This document shows, piece after piece, positions 46,348 to 56,076 of a stretch of 64,000 nt of DNA. This DNA is from Granulicella sp. (GTDB lineage: Bacteria; Acidobacteriota; Terriglobia; Terriglobales; Acidobacteriaceae), in assembly GCA_025408425.1 (NCBI GenBank), contig JANXYX010000036.1:124001-188000 (forward strand). Direction: 5' to 3'. A model generated the notes under the pieces. That model made no database searches. It saw only the letters and a program-made list of their open reading frames with translations, and had not been told where the DNA came from. Positions within the stretch are counted from its first letter, which is position 1. Each line of letters opens with the position of its first letter. A program made the position numbers and the translations under genes.

Positions 46348-47520
46348 ATGGAAACGCGCATTCTCCTGATTGTCGGCTCAATCCTCCTGTGCTGTGGATG
46401 CGTAGGCATGCTCATCGTACGTTTTAGCAATCCTGTCCTGAGAGGCCTCGGCTGGCTCGGCGGTTCCTTCGCCGCAGGTGCGGCCGGTGCCGCTATCCTC
46501 GCATTCAGTGACGGCCCCTTGGCTGACTCTTACGTACTGGCTGCGGACACGCTCATCCTATTAGGCTTCGTACTCCTGCAGATCTGCATCCTGGAACTTA
46601 CAGAGTCCGTCTCCTTGGTTCCCCGCCTTGGAATCGCTCTACTAACCATCCAGTTCCTTTCCTTTGCCGTTTACCACTACATCCATCGAGTCAATCCGTA
46701 CAGCATCGTCACTTTTGGAATTCTTGTCGCGCTCCAGGCCCTGCAAGCTGCAAACACTCTTAAGAAGTCCCTACGGCCGGGCATGCTCGCACCCAGCTGG
46801 CTCTCCATCGCCATCCTCGTAATCTTTGCAGTCTTCAACTTCTTCCGAAGTGGTGCCATCCTCCTCATCGGCGCGCCACATGATCCAACCTCACCCAACC
46901 CTTATCAGCTTGTCAGCGTTATCGTCTTTCTAGGCACCGGCCTCGGAATCGGTTTCGCTGTCTTCTGGATGACCAGCTCGCAGATTTGCATCCTGCTGGA
47001 ACAGTTGGCAAACACTGATCCCCTCACCGGAATCCACAATCGGCGCTCCTTCATGACAATGTGCGAGCGCGAGTTATTGAGAAGTTCAAGAACAGCAGAA
47101 TCCTTCTCTCTCATCATGATGGACATTGACCACTTCAAGCAGATCAACGACCGCTTCGGCCATCCCACGGGTGACGCCGCACTGCGGGCTGTCGTCGAGA
47201 AATTACGCGATTCCGTTCGCAATATCGATGTCGTCGCCCGCTGGGGAGGCGAAGAATTCGTCGCACTCCTACCAGGAGCCAACTCTGAAGCAGCTCTAAT
47301 CGTCGCTCAAAGACTTCGCCGCAAGGTGGAGACGCTCGCCATCCAGCGTCCCCCCTCCCGCGCATCTTCTGGCATCTCAAACCGGCCCAACATCGAAGTC
47401 ACCATCAGTCTCGGAGTCGCCACCTACCTCGGCCCCAACGACAGCATCGACGCCCTCATCAACCGCTGCGACCAGGCTCTGTATCAAGCCAAGTCCGCAG
47501 GACGCAACCGGGTCGTCTAA
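46348..47520 (+). CDS. Membrane-bound diguanylate cyclase
   Basis: A 390-residue protein making cyclic di-GMP. The N-terminal half (about residues 1-215) has six to seven TM helices and no recognised sensor name. The C-terminal GGDEF domain begins TDPLTGIHNRRSFM and has MMDIDHFKQINDRFGHPTGD and the active-site loop RWGGEEF. An allosteric I-site, RNID, lies exactly five residues before GGEEF, so product inhibition is likely. With the EAL protein at 23 kb it shows that c-di-GMP signalling is used here. It is preceded by a 209-base gap after the GH3 terminator. Confidence 0.93.
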   Translation: METRILLIVGSILLCCGCVGMLIVRFSNPVLRGLGWLGGSFAAGAAGAAILAFSDGPLADSYVLAADTLILLGFVLLQICILELTESVSLVPRLGIALLTIQFLSFAVYHYIHRVNPYSIVTFGILVALQALQAANTLKKSLRPGMLAPSWLSIAILVIFAVFNFFRSGAILLIGAPHDPTSPNPYQLVSVIVFLGTGLGIGFAVFWMTSSQICILLEQLANTDPLTGIHNRRSFMTMCERELLRSSRTAESFSLIMMDIDHFKQINDRFGHPTGDAALRAVVEKLRDSVRNIDVVARWGGEEFVALLPGANSEAALIVAQRLRRKVETLAIQRPPSRASSGISNRPNIEVTISLGVATYLGPNDSIDALINRCDQALYQAKSAGRNRVV

Positions 47521-47532
47521 CCTCGCATCGAG

Positions 47533-48570
47533 CTAAGCCTTCGCTCTCGCCTGCCGCAAAAGCTCTGCCGCAGACTCAGGTGTAATATCCCGCTGCGGAG
47601 ACCCCAGCAACTCATAGCCCACCATGAACTTCCGAATCGTCGCAGAACGAAGCAGCGGCGGATAGAAATGCGCGTGAAAGTGCCACTCCGGATGCTCCTC
47701 CCCATCGCAAGGCTGAGGATGCAGCCCCATCGAATACGGAAACGGAGTGTCGAAAACCTGGTCATACATCGACGTTACAACCTGCAGAATCCCAGCCAGC
47801 CCGTCGCGTTCCGCGCTCGTCATCCCCTGCAGATCGGCCACATGACGCACCGGCAACACCATCACCTCGAACGGCCACACCGCCCAATAAGGAACCACCA
47901 CCACGAAATGTTCGTTAGCAGCCACCACCCGCTCACCGAGGCTCACTTCTAACTCTCGGTAGGCGCACAGCAAACAGCACTTGTGCTTTGCCATGTACGC
48001 ATGCTGCCCCTTCCGCTCCGCCAGAATCTCATTCGGCAAGGACCGGCTAGCCCATATCTGCCCATGCGGATGAGGATTGCTCGCGCCCATCATCGCGCCG
48101 CGGTTCTCAAATATCTGCACGTACTTGATATCGTCGTTCGCACCCAACTCTGCGGCCTGCTCGGTCCAGACATCCACCACTGTCCGAATCTCCGGAACAG
48201 TCATCTTTGCCAGCGTCAAATCATGCCGCGGCGAAAAACAGATTACCCGGCACACTCCACTCTCTCCCTCACTGACCAACAGGCCTTTTCCCTGCTCATC
48301 GTCAGTAAAATCTGGCGCGTCTGACTTCAAGGCCGCATAGTCGTTCTCAAAAACGAACGTACTGGTGTACTCATCCGTCCTCGCACCTCCTGCCCTCAGA
48401 TTTCCCGGGCACAGGTAGCACTCAGGATCGAATGTCAGAGCCACAGGCGATGCAGTCTTCTCCGTCTGCCCTTGCCACGGACGCTGCGTGCGGTTCGGTG
48501 ACACCAGCACCCATTCAAGCTTCAAAGGATTGAATCGGCGATGCGGATTGCCTTGGGTAATCGGTTTCAT
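47533..48570 (-). CDS. galT: Galactose-1-phosphate uridylyltransferase
   Basis: A 345-residue Leloir-pathway enzyme exchanging UMP between UDP-glucose and galactose 1-phosphate. The active-site His motif is in ASNPHPHGQIWAS. RRFNPLKLEWVLVSPNRTQRPWQG is the usual N-terminus, and Cys pairs (CYLCPGN, CCLLC) can bind the structural metal. EHPEWHFHAHFYPPLLRS is the C-terminal His cluster. ATG at 48570 overlaps the galK stop by four bases, so longer starts are not needed. galE is not in the window. Confidence 0.95.
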   Translation of the reverse strand: MKPITQGNPHRRFNPLKLEWVLVSPNRTQRPWQGQTEKTASPVALTFDPECYLCPGNLRAGGARTDEYTSTFVFENDYAALKSDAPDFTDDEQGKGLLVSEGESGVCRVICFSPRHDLTLAKMTVPEIRTVVDVWTEQAAELGANDDIKYVQIFENRGAMMGASNPHPHGQIWASRSLPNEILAERKGQHAYMAKHKCCLLCAYRELEVSLGERVVAANEHFVVVVPYWAVWPFEVMVLPVRHVADLQGMTSAERDGLAGILQVVTSMYDQVFDTPFPYSMGLHPQPCDGEEHPEWHFHAHFYPPLLRSATIRKFMVGYELLGSPQRDITPESAAELLRQARAKA

Positions 48571-49745
48571 TTTAGGCCATCCTTTGCAGCCATTAGCGCC
48601 AGGGCTCCATCCGATGGCGCACACACAAAGCAGTCAGCCGCTATCCCCGTAGCCGCCAGATATCTGCTCCGCAAATGACCCACAAACTCTTCCGTCATGT
48701 CTGCCCTCACCAGGTTCACCGTACATCCACCAAAGCCGCCACCGGTAATCCGCGAGCCATAACAGCCAGGCTGTTGCAGTGCGATCTCCACCAGCGAATC
48801 AACCTCGTCACAGCTCGCTCCAAAATCATCGCGAAAGCTTGCATGCGCAGCGACCATCAACTTGCCGAACCGAACCATATCTGACTGCAGAAGCGCTTCC
48901 CTTGCCTCCAGCACACGAGCATTCTCAGTCACAATATGGCGGCATCGAGCCAGACTGGCCGCAGTCATCTTGTCTGCGCAAGCATCCAGATCCGCCAGCG
49001 TTGCATCCCGTAGCAGTTTGATCTGCGGTCGTTCCCGTTGCAGCACAGCCTGACCAGCTTCAACCTCATCGCGCCGATCGCCATACTCACCATTCGCCAA
49101 CTGATGCTTCACCATCGAGTTGCAGATCACCACCCGCACATCCTCCGGCAGCGGCAGCAGTTCAAACTGCATCGAGCGGCAATCCAGCAGCATCGCCCGA
49201 TGCGCAACCCCACCCGCCACGACGAACTGGTCCATGATCCCGGTCTTGGCGCCAACATACTCATTCTCGGCTCTGCGACAGACATTCGCGAGTTGTTCCA
49301 GCGGCAGCATCATCCCCGCATGTTTCAGCAGCGCCAGAGCCGTCGCAACCTGCACAGAGGCCGAAGAACTCAGTCCGGCACCCAGCGGTACATCTCCCCA
49401 CAAAGTCATGCTGAAGCCGCTCAGCGAGACGCCCTGCTGCTTCAATACCCACACGACCCCCACCGGATAATCGCTCCAGTGCCCACGAGGAGTCCGCTCC
49501 AGGGAGTCCAGATCAATCGAAACCTCTTCTCCGTAATTCTCTGAATAAAAAACCGCACGCCCATCCTGACGCGAACTAAGCACTGCCGTCGTCAGAAACT
49601 CGATGGCCATGGGCATCACCAGACCACCTGTGTAGTCCGTATGCTCGCCTATCAAATTCACACGCGCCGGAGCTGTAAATACCTGCTCATGTGGCCCAAA
49701 ACGCTCCTGGTGTGCACGAAGCGCCCGCTCTTCATCGACCATCAT
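48567..49745 (-). CDS. galK: Galactokinase
   Basis: A 392-residue GHMP kinase phosphorylating galactose at C1. Signatures are APARVNLIGEHTDYTGGLVMP (galactokinase motif), VPLGAGLSSSASVQVATALAL (ATP-binding loop) and RITGGGFGGCTVNLV near the end. MDQFVVAGG carries the conserved Asp. It is the first gene of a galK-galT pair with ATGA overlap. Galactose may come from glycans opened by the GH3 enzyme and relatives (inference). Confidence 0.95.
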   Translation of the reverse strand: MMVDEERALRAHQERFGPHEQVFTAPARVNLIGEHTDYTGGLVMPMAIEFLTTAVLSSRQDGRAVFYSENYGEEVSIDLDSLERTPRGHWSDYPVGVVWVLKQQGVSLSGFSMTLWGDVPLGAGLSSSASVQVATALALLKHAGMMLPLEQLANVCRRAENEYVGAKTGIMDQFVVAGGVAHRAMLLDCRSMQFELLPLPEDVRVVICNSMVKHQLANGEYGDRRDEVEAGQAVLQRERPQIKLLRDATLADLDACADKMTAASLARCRHIVTENARVLEAREALLQSDMVRFGKLMVAAHASFRDDFGASCDEVDSLVEIALQQPGCYGSRITGGGFGGCTVNLVRADMTEEFVGHLRSRYLAATGIAADCFVCAPSDGALALMAAKDGLK

Positions 49746-49898
49746 TCCCCATTTCCATCTGTTCTGGATTGCATGCCATGAATATCCTACAACTAAGCAC
49801 TCTCAACTCGCTTTGTTGACCTTGTGGAATCTGGAATGGTAAATCCCCATTCGCCGAAAAACAATGTCAACAGAAACTCGGAACCGCCACGCCACCGA

Positions 49899-52496
49899 CT
49901 ACTCTTCCCGCAACACATCCAGCGGCTTTTGCCCAAGAATCCGGTGGCTCGCCAGCCAGCCCGTTGCCACCGTCAGCGCAGCAGTGCCCAGCAGCGCCGC
50001 AACACTCCAACCCCATTGAAAGTGATACACCACCGTCAACCGTGTCAGCAGCACCCTCGCAATCACATTCGCAAAGCCCACGCCAACAATCCCCGCAACC
50101 AGTCCCAGCACCGCAAACTCAATTGAGAAAACAGTGGCAATCCGCGCCCGCGTCGCGCCCAGCGTCTTCAGCACCACCACTTCACGGACCCGCCGATAAC
50201 GCGTCCCGGCAATGCTCGAAGCCAGAATAATAATCCCTGCAAAGATCGAAAACGCCGCCAAAAACTGAATCACATACGTAATCTGAATCACCACCGACCG
50301 CACCGTCTCCAAAGCCTGCGCCACGTTGATCACCGTTACCGTCGGATAGGCGTTATACATCGCGCGCTGGAACTCCCCGACATGCACAGGATCGACATGC
50401 ACCCCGCCATACCAGACCACCGGCAACCCGGCCAGCGCCGCAGCCGGCAGCACAAACTCCGCTCGAGAAAAAGCATGCTGACCGTCGGTCTTTGTAACTG
50501 CTGCCACCGTCGCCACAAACTGAGAATCCTGTGCCGCAAACGTAATCGTGGAGCCCGGATGAACCCCTAACCGCTCCGCCTGAGGCTGATTGATCACAAC
50601 CAACGGGTGCTTCCCTGCATCCTTGCTCTGATCCTCAGTCCACCACTTCCCCTGCACCACACTATTGCCTGGAAGCAGCCCATCAGACCACGTCAGGGAA
50701 ATCGACTGCAGCATCCGCCTCGGAAAATTCTTCAGCTTGGCCTGATTCGCAGGCACCCCATCGATCGCAATGATCCGCGACGTCACTACCGGCAGCATCT
50801 CCGGAGCAGCCGTTACACTCGGCTGCGCTTTCAACAACCTCCGCACCCCTTCAATCTCATCCGCCGTAATGTCCACCAGAAATACATTCGGCAGATTCGG
50901 TGCAGACGCGATGTGCAACTCCGTCACCACCGCCTGCTGCACCAGATAAACCGTCATGATCTGCATCACGCCCATCCCCAGCGCAGCCAGCAGCGCCGCA
51001 GAAGGATTCCCAGGACGATAAAGATTCGCCAGTCCATGCCGCAAAGACGAAGGCAGGTTAAGCCGCGTCCGATTCAGAAAAAACTTCAGTCCCGCCAACA
51101 CCGCCGCAGACGCACCCAGCAGCACTGCCAGCACCCCCACCAGCCCAAACGTAAAGATCCTACCCACGGTCGCAGAATTCGACAGCGTCGTAGCAATCGC
51201 CGCAAGCCCCGCCAATATCAGCACTGCCGCTGCAATCTGCGTCAGGTTCTTGCGTAGATTGCGAAAAATAGCCGTAACAAACGGATCGTCGTTGTCTTCC
51301 ACAGCACGCCGCAGAATCAGAATCGGCCGCACGTCACGAATATCCAGCAGTGGCGGCAGCGTAAACAGCAGCGTCGTCAGAATCCCCGCACCCAACCCGG
51401 TAAAAATCGCTCTGGCCTGCACGTGAATATCCGTCTGTACGTTGATCAATTTGGCCAGCAGATACGGAAACGCCAGTTGCACCCCAACCCCCAGCGACAC
51501 GCCCAGCAGCCCCCCCAGCAGACCCAGCAACAGCGTCTGCAACAGATAAATCTTCATAATCTGCCCGGACCGTGCCCCCAGCGACTTCATAATCGCAATC
51601 GTATCCAACCGCTGCTGTAGATGCGCCCGCATCGCCATCGCAACCCCAACCGCCCCCAGCACCAACGCAACCAGACTCATCAGCGAGAGCAGACTTGTAG
51701 CCCGATCCAGCCCTTGCGTCAGCGCTGGATTCGTCTCGCGATAGTCCGTAAGCTGCGCCTCCGGCAACAGCTTCTCCAGCCGCGCCTTCAAGTCAGAAAC
51801 CGCCACATCAGAGATCGGCGCCCCGCTCTTCGGCTTCGGCACCTTGAACAGATACCGTTGCCCCGCATGGCTCCCCGGAGCCAGCAGGCCGCTCGCGTTA
51901 AGCCCCTCCCGCGAGATCAGCACACGCGGTCCTGCCGCAAAATTGCCACTCAGCCGGTCAGGCTCATTCACCACCACCGACGCAATCCGAAACACCTTGC
52001 TGCCAATCTTCAGATCATCGCCCACATGCAGATGCAACCGCACCAGCAAATCATCCGCGACCACAACGCTATCCGGCCCCAGCACATTCCCCAGCGCATT
52101 CACCGGAGCCAGGTCTACCGTCCCATAAAACGGGTACTTCGCCGGATCGACCGCCTTCAGCGACACCAGCAACGGATCCATCGTCTTTGGCGAACTCGCC
52201 ATCGAAAGCAGCTCTGTGACCGGCGTCATCTGGACCCCGCTCGCAGCAATTGCATCCAGCCCCTTCTGCTCCTCCACAGTAGGCTGTTGAAACATCCGTG
52301 CTGCCAGATCACCGGCCATAATGCTCCGCGCCCGCGTCAGCAACGCCCCACGAAACGACGAGCTAAAGCCCCGAACCCCCGTCAGTGCAGCTACTCCGAT
52401 CGCCACCGAAAGCACCACAAAGAAAAACTTGCCCCGTGACGAGCGCATCTCACGCGCAGCAATCTTCGCAGCCGAAGAATATGAAAGAGATCCCAT
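49899..52496 (-). CDS. ABC transporter permease, FtsX/MacB-like (YbbP type)
   Basis: An 865-residue inner-membrane permease with ten predicted TM helices. It has an N-terminal TM (KFFFVVLSVAIGVAALTGV), a periplasmic MacB-type domain, an FtsX unit near residues 265-395 (LGAVGVAMAMRAHLQQRLDTIAIMKSLGA), a central helix set and a second FtsX unit at the end (VREVVVLKTLGATRARIATVF). The two MKSLGA/LKTLGA coupling helices meet the ATPase. With the ATPase gene 9 bases upstream and the TesA-like gene opposite it forms the YbbA-YbbP-TesA arrangement seen in proteobacteria. The exported substrate is not known. Confidence 0.9.
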   Translation of the reverse strand: MGSLSYSSAAKIAAREMRSSRGKFFFVVLSVAIGVAALTGVRGFSSSFRGALLTRARSIMAGDLAARMFQQPTVEEQKGLDAIAASGVQMTPVTELLSMASSPKTMDPLLVSLKAVDPAKYPFYGTVDLAPVNALGNVLGPDSVVVADDLLVRLHLHVGDDLKIGSKVFRIASVVVNEPDRLSGNFAAGPRVLISREGLNASGLLAPGSHAGQRYLFKVPKPKSGAPISDVAVSDLKARLEKLLPEAQLTDYRETNPALTQGLDRATSLLSLMSLVALVLGAVGVAMAMRAHLQQRLDTIAIMKSLGARSGQIMKIYLLQTLLLGLLGGLLGVSLGVGVQLAFPYLLAKLINVQTDIHVQARAIFTGLGAGILTTLLFTLPPLLDIRDVRPILILRRAVEDNDDPFVTAIFRNLRKNLTQIAAAVLILAGLAAIATTLSNSATVGRIFTFGLVGVLAVLLGASAAVLAGLKFFLNRTRLNLPSSLRHGLANLYRPGNPSAALLAALGMGVMQIMTVYLVQQAVVTELHIASAPNLPNVFLVDITADEIEGVRRLLKAQPSVTAAPEMLPVVTSRIIAIDGVPANQAKLKNFPRRMLQSISLTWSDGLLPGNSVVQGKWWTEDQSKDAGKHPLVVINQPQAERLGVHPGSTITFAAQDSQFVATVAAVTKTDGQHAFSRAEFVLPAAALAGLPVVWYGGVHVDPVHVGEFQRAMYNAYPTVTVINVAQALETVRSVVIQITYVIQFLAAFSIFAGIIILASSIAGTRYRRVREVVVLKTLGATRARIATVFSIEFAVLGLVAGIVGVGFANVIARVLLTRLTVVYHFQWGWSVAALLGTAALTVATGWLASHRILGQKPLDVLREE

Positions 52497-52505
52497 TCCG
52501 CCCCG

Positions 52506-53282
52506 CTACTGGCCCACGACAGTTGTCTGTCGAGGCTCTGCTGCCGGGTTAGGGTTCAGTTCGTCAGAGATGATCACCCCATCCCGCAACACAATTCGCC
52601 GGTCTGCATAATCAGCTAACAAAGGATCATGCGTCACCAGCACCAGCGTCGTACCCTCCACACGGTTCAGATTCAACAACAACTCCAGAACATGCGCTCC
52701 ATTGGTCGAATCCAGATTCCCGGTCGGCTCATCTGCCAGCACAATCGGTGGTCGAAGTATAAACGCCCGTGCCAGCGCCACCCGCTGCTGCTCTCCACCC
52801 GAGAGCTGCACCGGATAATGATCCATCCGGTCCCCCAATCCAACGCTGCTCAGAAGTTCACGCGCCCGCGTCAGCCCAGCCTTCTGGTCCTTCGCCTCCG
52901 CATTCAACTCGTGCGGCAGCAAAACGTTCTCCAGGGCAGTCAGCGTAGGAATCAACTGGTACGACTGAAATACAAATCCAATCGTCTTCCCCCGAACCTG
53001 CGCCAGCTTATCCTCCGGCAAGTAAGAGATCGCAGTCCCATTCAATCGAACTTCACCCGCACTCGGCGTATCCAGCCCTGCGAGCAGCCCCAGCAACGTC
53101 GATTTGCCCGACCCGGAAGAGCCCATAATCGCCACAAACTGCCCCCGTGGAACCGAGAAGTCCAGTCCCTTCAGGATGTTTACCGTCCGCGGACCATTGC
53201 GGATCGACTTCTGCAATCCCTCAACCGAAATCATTACGCTGGAGTCCAGCGGAGCAGGCAGCGTTGCAGCAGGATCAATCAC
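52506..53282 (-). CDS. ABC transporter ATP-binding protein (LolD/YbbA type)
   Basis: A 258-residue ATPase. Walker A GSSGSGKSTLLGLLAGLD, Q-loop FVFQSYQLIPTLTALENV, signature LSGGEQQRVALARAF, Walker B IVLADEPTGNLDS and the H-loop LVTHDP are all intact. It is the MacB/LolD subgroup that powers FtsX-type permeases, here the gene directly downstream. GTG start at 53282 with AAGGAG; a shorter ATG start at 53234 is possible. It is divergent from the lipoprotein gene at 53333. Confidence 0.94.
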   Translation of the reverse strand: MIDPAATLPAPLDSSVMISVEGLQKSIRNGPRTVNILKGLDFSVPRGQFVAIMGSSGSGKSTLLGLLAGLDTPSAGEVRLNGTAISYLPEDKLAQVRGKTIGFVFQSYQLIPTLTALENVLLPHELNAEAKDQKAGLTRARELLSSVGLGDRMDHYPVQLSGGEQQRVALARAFILRPPIVLADEPTGNLDSTNGAHVLELLLNLNRVEGTTLVLVTHDPLLADYADRRIVLRDGVIISDELNPNPAAEPRQTTVVGQ

Positions 53283-53332
53283 CAGCGGGGTACTCCTTCA
53301 GTCCACGAACGTTTTTGATACCTTAAACGCAG

Positions 53333-54076
53333 ATGCGCCAAATTCGGTTCCCTCTTATCTTAGCGGTAGTGACGCTCGCAATCCTCGGCTGTCGCGCCAA
53401 TCGCGCTTCCAACCAGGCTTCCGACGTCGATTCGCGGGCCAGCAGCACAGCTGCAAGTCCATCTCCGGCCCCACCCGATACTCCCCCAGCAGATCCCGCC
53501 CCAGCCATCCCAACAGCCGAAGATCATCGCCCCCTCCTGGTCTGCTTCGGAGACTCTCTCACCGCCGGCTTCGGCACAGATCCCGGCCAAAGCTATCCCG
53601 ACTACCTCCAGGCGGACCTCAACTCCCGCGGCTATAAATACCGCGTCGTCAACGAAGGCATCAGCGGCAACACCACGAAGGACGGCCTGGAACGCGTCTC
53701 CTCGGTCCTCGCCCTAAAGCCAGCCGTTGTCGTCGTCGAATTCGGTGGCAACGACGGCCTGCGCGGCCTCCGCATCGAAGACTCCCGCGCCAACCTCGAC
53801 AAAATCGTCGCCACTCTCAAATCCAGCGGCACCAGGGTCGTCCTCGCCGGAATCACCCTCCCGCCCGACTACGGCCCGGACTACATCCAGCAGTTCAACG
53901 CCACCTACGAACTGCTCGCACAAAAATATAAAGTCCCACTGCTTCCCTTTCTTCTCCAGGATGTCTTCGGCGTAGACGGCATGATGCAGCGCGACAGAAC
54001 CCACGCCACAGCCGAGGGCAACAAAGTCGTCGCCCTCAATGTCTTGCCACTCGTACTGCCTCTATTGAAGAAGTAG
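53333..54076 (+). CDS. tesA: SGNH-family esterase lipoprotein (TesA-like)
   Basis: A 247-residue serine esterase/lysophospholipase. The N-terminus ends in a lipobox LAILGC, so it is probably a lipoprotein, with a Pro/Ala/Ser-rich linker. SGNH blocks are FGDSLTAGFGTDPGQSYPDY (nucleophile Ser), VVNEGISGNTTKDG, VVEFGGNDGLRG (Asn) and RDRTHATAEGNKVVA (Asp/His). The TesA/YbbA/YbbP neighbourhood supports the name. The usual TesA is about 200 residues; the extra length is the lipid anchor and linker. Confidence 0.9.
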   Translation: MRQIRFPLILAVVTLAILGCRANRASNQASDVDSRASSTAASPSPAPPDTPPADPAPAIPTAEDHRPLLVCFGDSLTAGFGTDPGQSYPDYLQADLNSRGYKYRVVNEGISGNTTKDGLERVSSVLALKPAVVVVEFGGNDGLRGLRIEDSRANLDKIVATLKSSGTRVVLAGITLPPDYGPDYIQQFNATYELLAQKYKVPLLPFLLQDVFGVDGMMQRDRTHATAEGNKVVALNVLPLVLPLLKK

Positions 54077-54081
54077 CTGAC

Positions 54082-54963
54082 TCACCCCAGCACTACGATC
54101 GGCTGCATCAGCGTACCCGCAATCCGCCGAGCAATCGCCAGCATATCCGTCGGAGAAGTAAACACCTTCACCAGCGGAGCCTGCGAAAACTCTGACAGGT
54201 TTACCTGCATCCCATTGCGCAACCGTCCCGCAACCTGCTCGTCCACCGTCACGCAAGGCATCTCCGTCAAGATCGTCCTCGGATGTGGCAAATGTGCCTC
54301 AATCGCAGCAGCATCCGCAAACCCCTTCAACTGATCCACCGTAATCGCCTGCGCCAGCGTAAACGGCCCCGCCTGCGTCCGCCGCAGTGCAGACAGATGC
54401 GCCCCGCACCCGGCTAGCTCGCCCAGCTCATGCGCCACCGACCGCACATACCCCCCGGCGGACACATGCATCACAAACGTCGCTTCGCTCGTCTCCGCAT
54501 TCAGACTCAGCAGCTCAAAATTATGAATGAAGATCCGCGCAGCCTTCACCGGAACCTCCGCCCCGGCGCGCGCCAGCTTATGCGCAGGTACCCCATTAAT
54601 CTTCTTCGCCGAGTAGATCGGCGGCATCTGATCCATTGCTCCGCGAAACCGGACAGCCAGAGCCTGCAAATCCTCTAGAGATAGCGTCAGCGGCTTGGGC
54701 TCAGTCGTTGGCACACCTTCTGCATCGAAGCTGTCCGTAGCAAACCCGAACCGGATCGTCCCCTCGTAATGCTTCTCTGCCTGACCGAAAAACTGCGCCA
54801 GCCGCGTGTACTTGCCCAGCAGCAACGGAAGAACTCCCGTCGCCATCGGGTCCAGCGTCCCAAGGTGCCCAATGGATTTTTCGCCAGTAGCTCGCCGAAC
54901 GATCGATACAACATCGTGTGAGGTAAGTCCGGAGGGTTTATCTATAACAAGAAGACCATTCAT
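54082..54963 (-). CDS. truB: tRNA pseudouridine(55) synthase
   Basis: A 293-residue TruB enzyme making pseudouridine 55 in the T-loop of tRNAs. The start at 54963 (MNGLLVIDKPSGLTSHDVV) fits the family. The catalytic Asp is in GHLGTLDPMATGVLPLLLG. YEGTIRFGFATDSFDAEG and YSAKKINGVPAHKLAR are further TruB blocks, and MHVSAGGYVRSVAHELG precedes a C-terminal PUA-like end. It converges with the tesA-like gene, five bases between the stops. Confidence 0.95.
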   Translation of the reverse strand: MNGLLVIDKPSGLTSHDVVSIVRRATGEKSIGHLGTLDPMATGVLPLLLGKYTRLAQFFGQAEKHYEGTIRFGFATDSFDAEGVPTTEPKPLTLSLEDLQALAVRFRGAMDQMPPIYSAKKINGVPAHKLARAGAEVPVKAARIFIHNFELLSLNAETSEATFVMHVSAGGYVRSVAHELGELAGCGAHLSALRRTQAGPFTLAQAITVDQLKGFADAAAIEAHLPHPRTILTEMPCVTVDEQVAGRLRNGMQVNLSEFSQAPLVKVFTSPTDMLAIARRIAGTLMQPIVVLG

Positions 54964-55023
54964 CTCTAATAGATTACTTGGTCTGCACCATCTCAACACC
55001 ACGTTGCAAATCCAGCAGTTCAG

Positions 55024-55632
55024 TTAGATAGAACTGCCGCCCCGTCGCACCAGTGAAAGAAACTCATTGCGCGTCTGCAACTGCGTCTTGAAAACCCCTA
55101 GCATCGCAGAAGTCACCGTCGTCGAGTGCTGCTTCTCCACCCCACGCATCATCATGCACAGGTGCTCTGCCTCCAGAATCACCGCCACCCCTTGAGGCTG
55201 AATCGCGTCGGTGATCGCATCCCCAATCTGCCGCGTCAACCGCTCTTGAACCTGCAACCGCCGGGCATACACATCCACCAGCCGGGGAATCTTGCTCAAA
55301 CCAATCACCTTGCCGTTCGGCACATACGCTACATGAGCTTTGCCGAAGAACGGCAGCACGTGGTGCTCGCACATCGAATAAAATTCAATGTCCTTGACGA
55401 TCACCATCTCGTCATAGTCCACATCGAACAGCGCATCGTGAAGCACGTCCGTCACATCCATCGTGTAGCCCTTCGTCAGAAAGGCCATTGACTTTTCAAC
55501 TCGCTCCGGCGTGTGCAGCAGTCCATCACGGTTCGGGTCTTCCCCAATCCGGATCAGCAGTTCGCGGTACAGGTCCTGGGTCGAGATGGAGTCAAGAGTT
55601 ACGGGTTCAACTGTTGCCGATGTGATCGCCAT
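55024..55632 (-). CDS. folE: GTP cyclohydrolase I
   Basis: A 202-residue enzyme turning GTP into 7,8-dihydroneopterin triphosphate, the start of folate and biopterin synthesis. The zinc Cys/His are in [20 protein letters not shown], and the second Cys is in [35 protein letters not shown] is the core helix. It is full length and lies 12 bases after two tandem PTPS genes on the same strand. The three may form one pterin operon. Confidence 0.95.
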   Translation of the reverse strand: MAITSATVEPVTLDSISTQDLYRELLIRIGEDPNRDGLLHTPERVEKSMAFLTKGYTMDVTDVLHDALFDVDYDEMVIVKDIEFYSMCEHHVLPFFGKAHVAYVPNGKVIGLSKIPRLVDVYARRLQVQERLTRQIGDAITDAIQPQGVAVILEAEHLCMMMRGVEKQHSTTVTSAMLGVFKTQLQTRNEFLSLVRRGGSSI

Positions 55633-55644
55633 AATAGGCCTTTC

Positions 55645-56076
55645 CTAAAGAGTGCCGGCAGCAGGAACAGCATCGCCGGCATAGTCAAATGAGTTATTGC
55701 TGGTCTCTTCCACATGCACTCTCACGAGCCGTGCGGCACCAAAGCCAGCGAAAATCTTATGAATCTCGATGCTTAGATTCTCCGTCGTGGAGACCGCATT
55801 CTCAAAGCACTTCAGCGTATTTAGATTCGTATGGTCAAACCGCTGCACCACATGTGTTTGTGCGAAAGCATCCAGATCAGCAAGATTGCAAACCATCCCC
55901 GTTGCTGGATCAACCGGCCCGCTCAACGTCACCCGCACCATGTAGTTATGCCCATGACCATGCGGGTTGTTGCACTTGCCGAAGACCGCGCGATTTTGTT
56001 CCGCGCTGAAAGCCTCCGTATGCAGCCGATGCGAAGCGCTAAAGTGATACTGCCGGGACAGATGAGCGATAGCCAT
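55645..56076 (-). CDS. 6-pyruvoyl-tetrahydropterin synthase-like enzyme, copy 1
   Basis: A 143-residue PTPS/QueD-fold protein. Zinc His residues are FSASHRLH and NPHGHGHNY. The catalytic Cys is in FGKCNNPHGHGHNY, spaced CX5HGH as in PTPS-II (biopterin type) rather than CX3HGH of QueD. FDHTNLN and the C-terminal VHVEETSNNSFDY complete the site. It shares one base of its start with the stop of copy 2 (TAATG), so the two are translated together. It would act on dihydroneopterin triphosphate from FolE. The exact product is inferred. Confidence 0.88.
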   Translation of the reverse strand: MAIAHLSRQYHFSASHRLHTEAFSAEQNRAVFGKCNNPHGHGHNYMVRVTLSGPVDPATGMVCNLADLDAFAQTHVVQRFDHTNLNTLKCFENAVSTTENLSIEIHKIFAGFGAARLVRVHVEETSNNSFDYAGDAVPAAGTL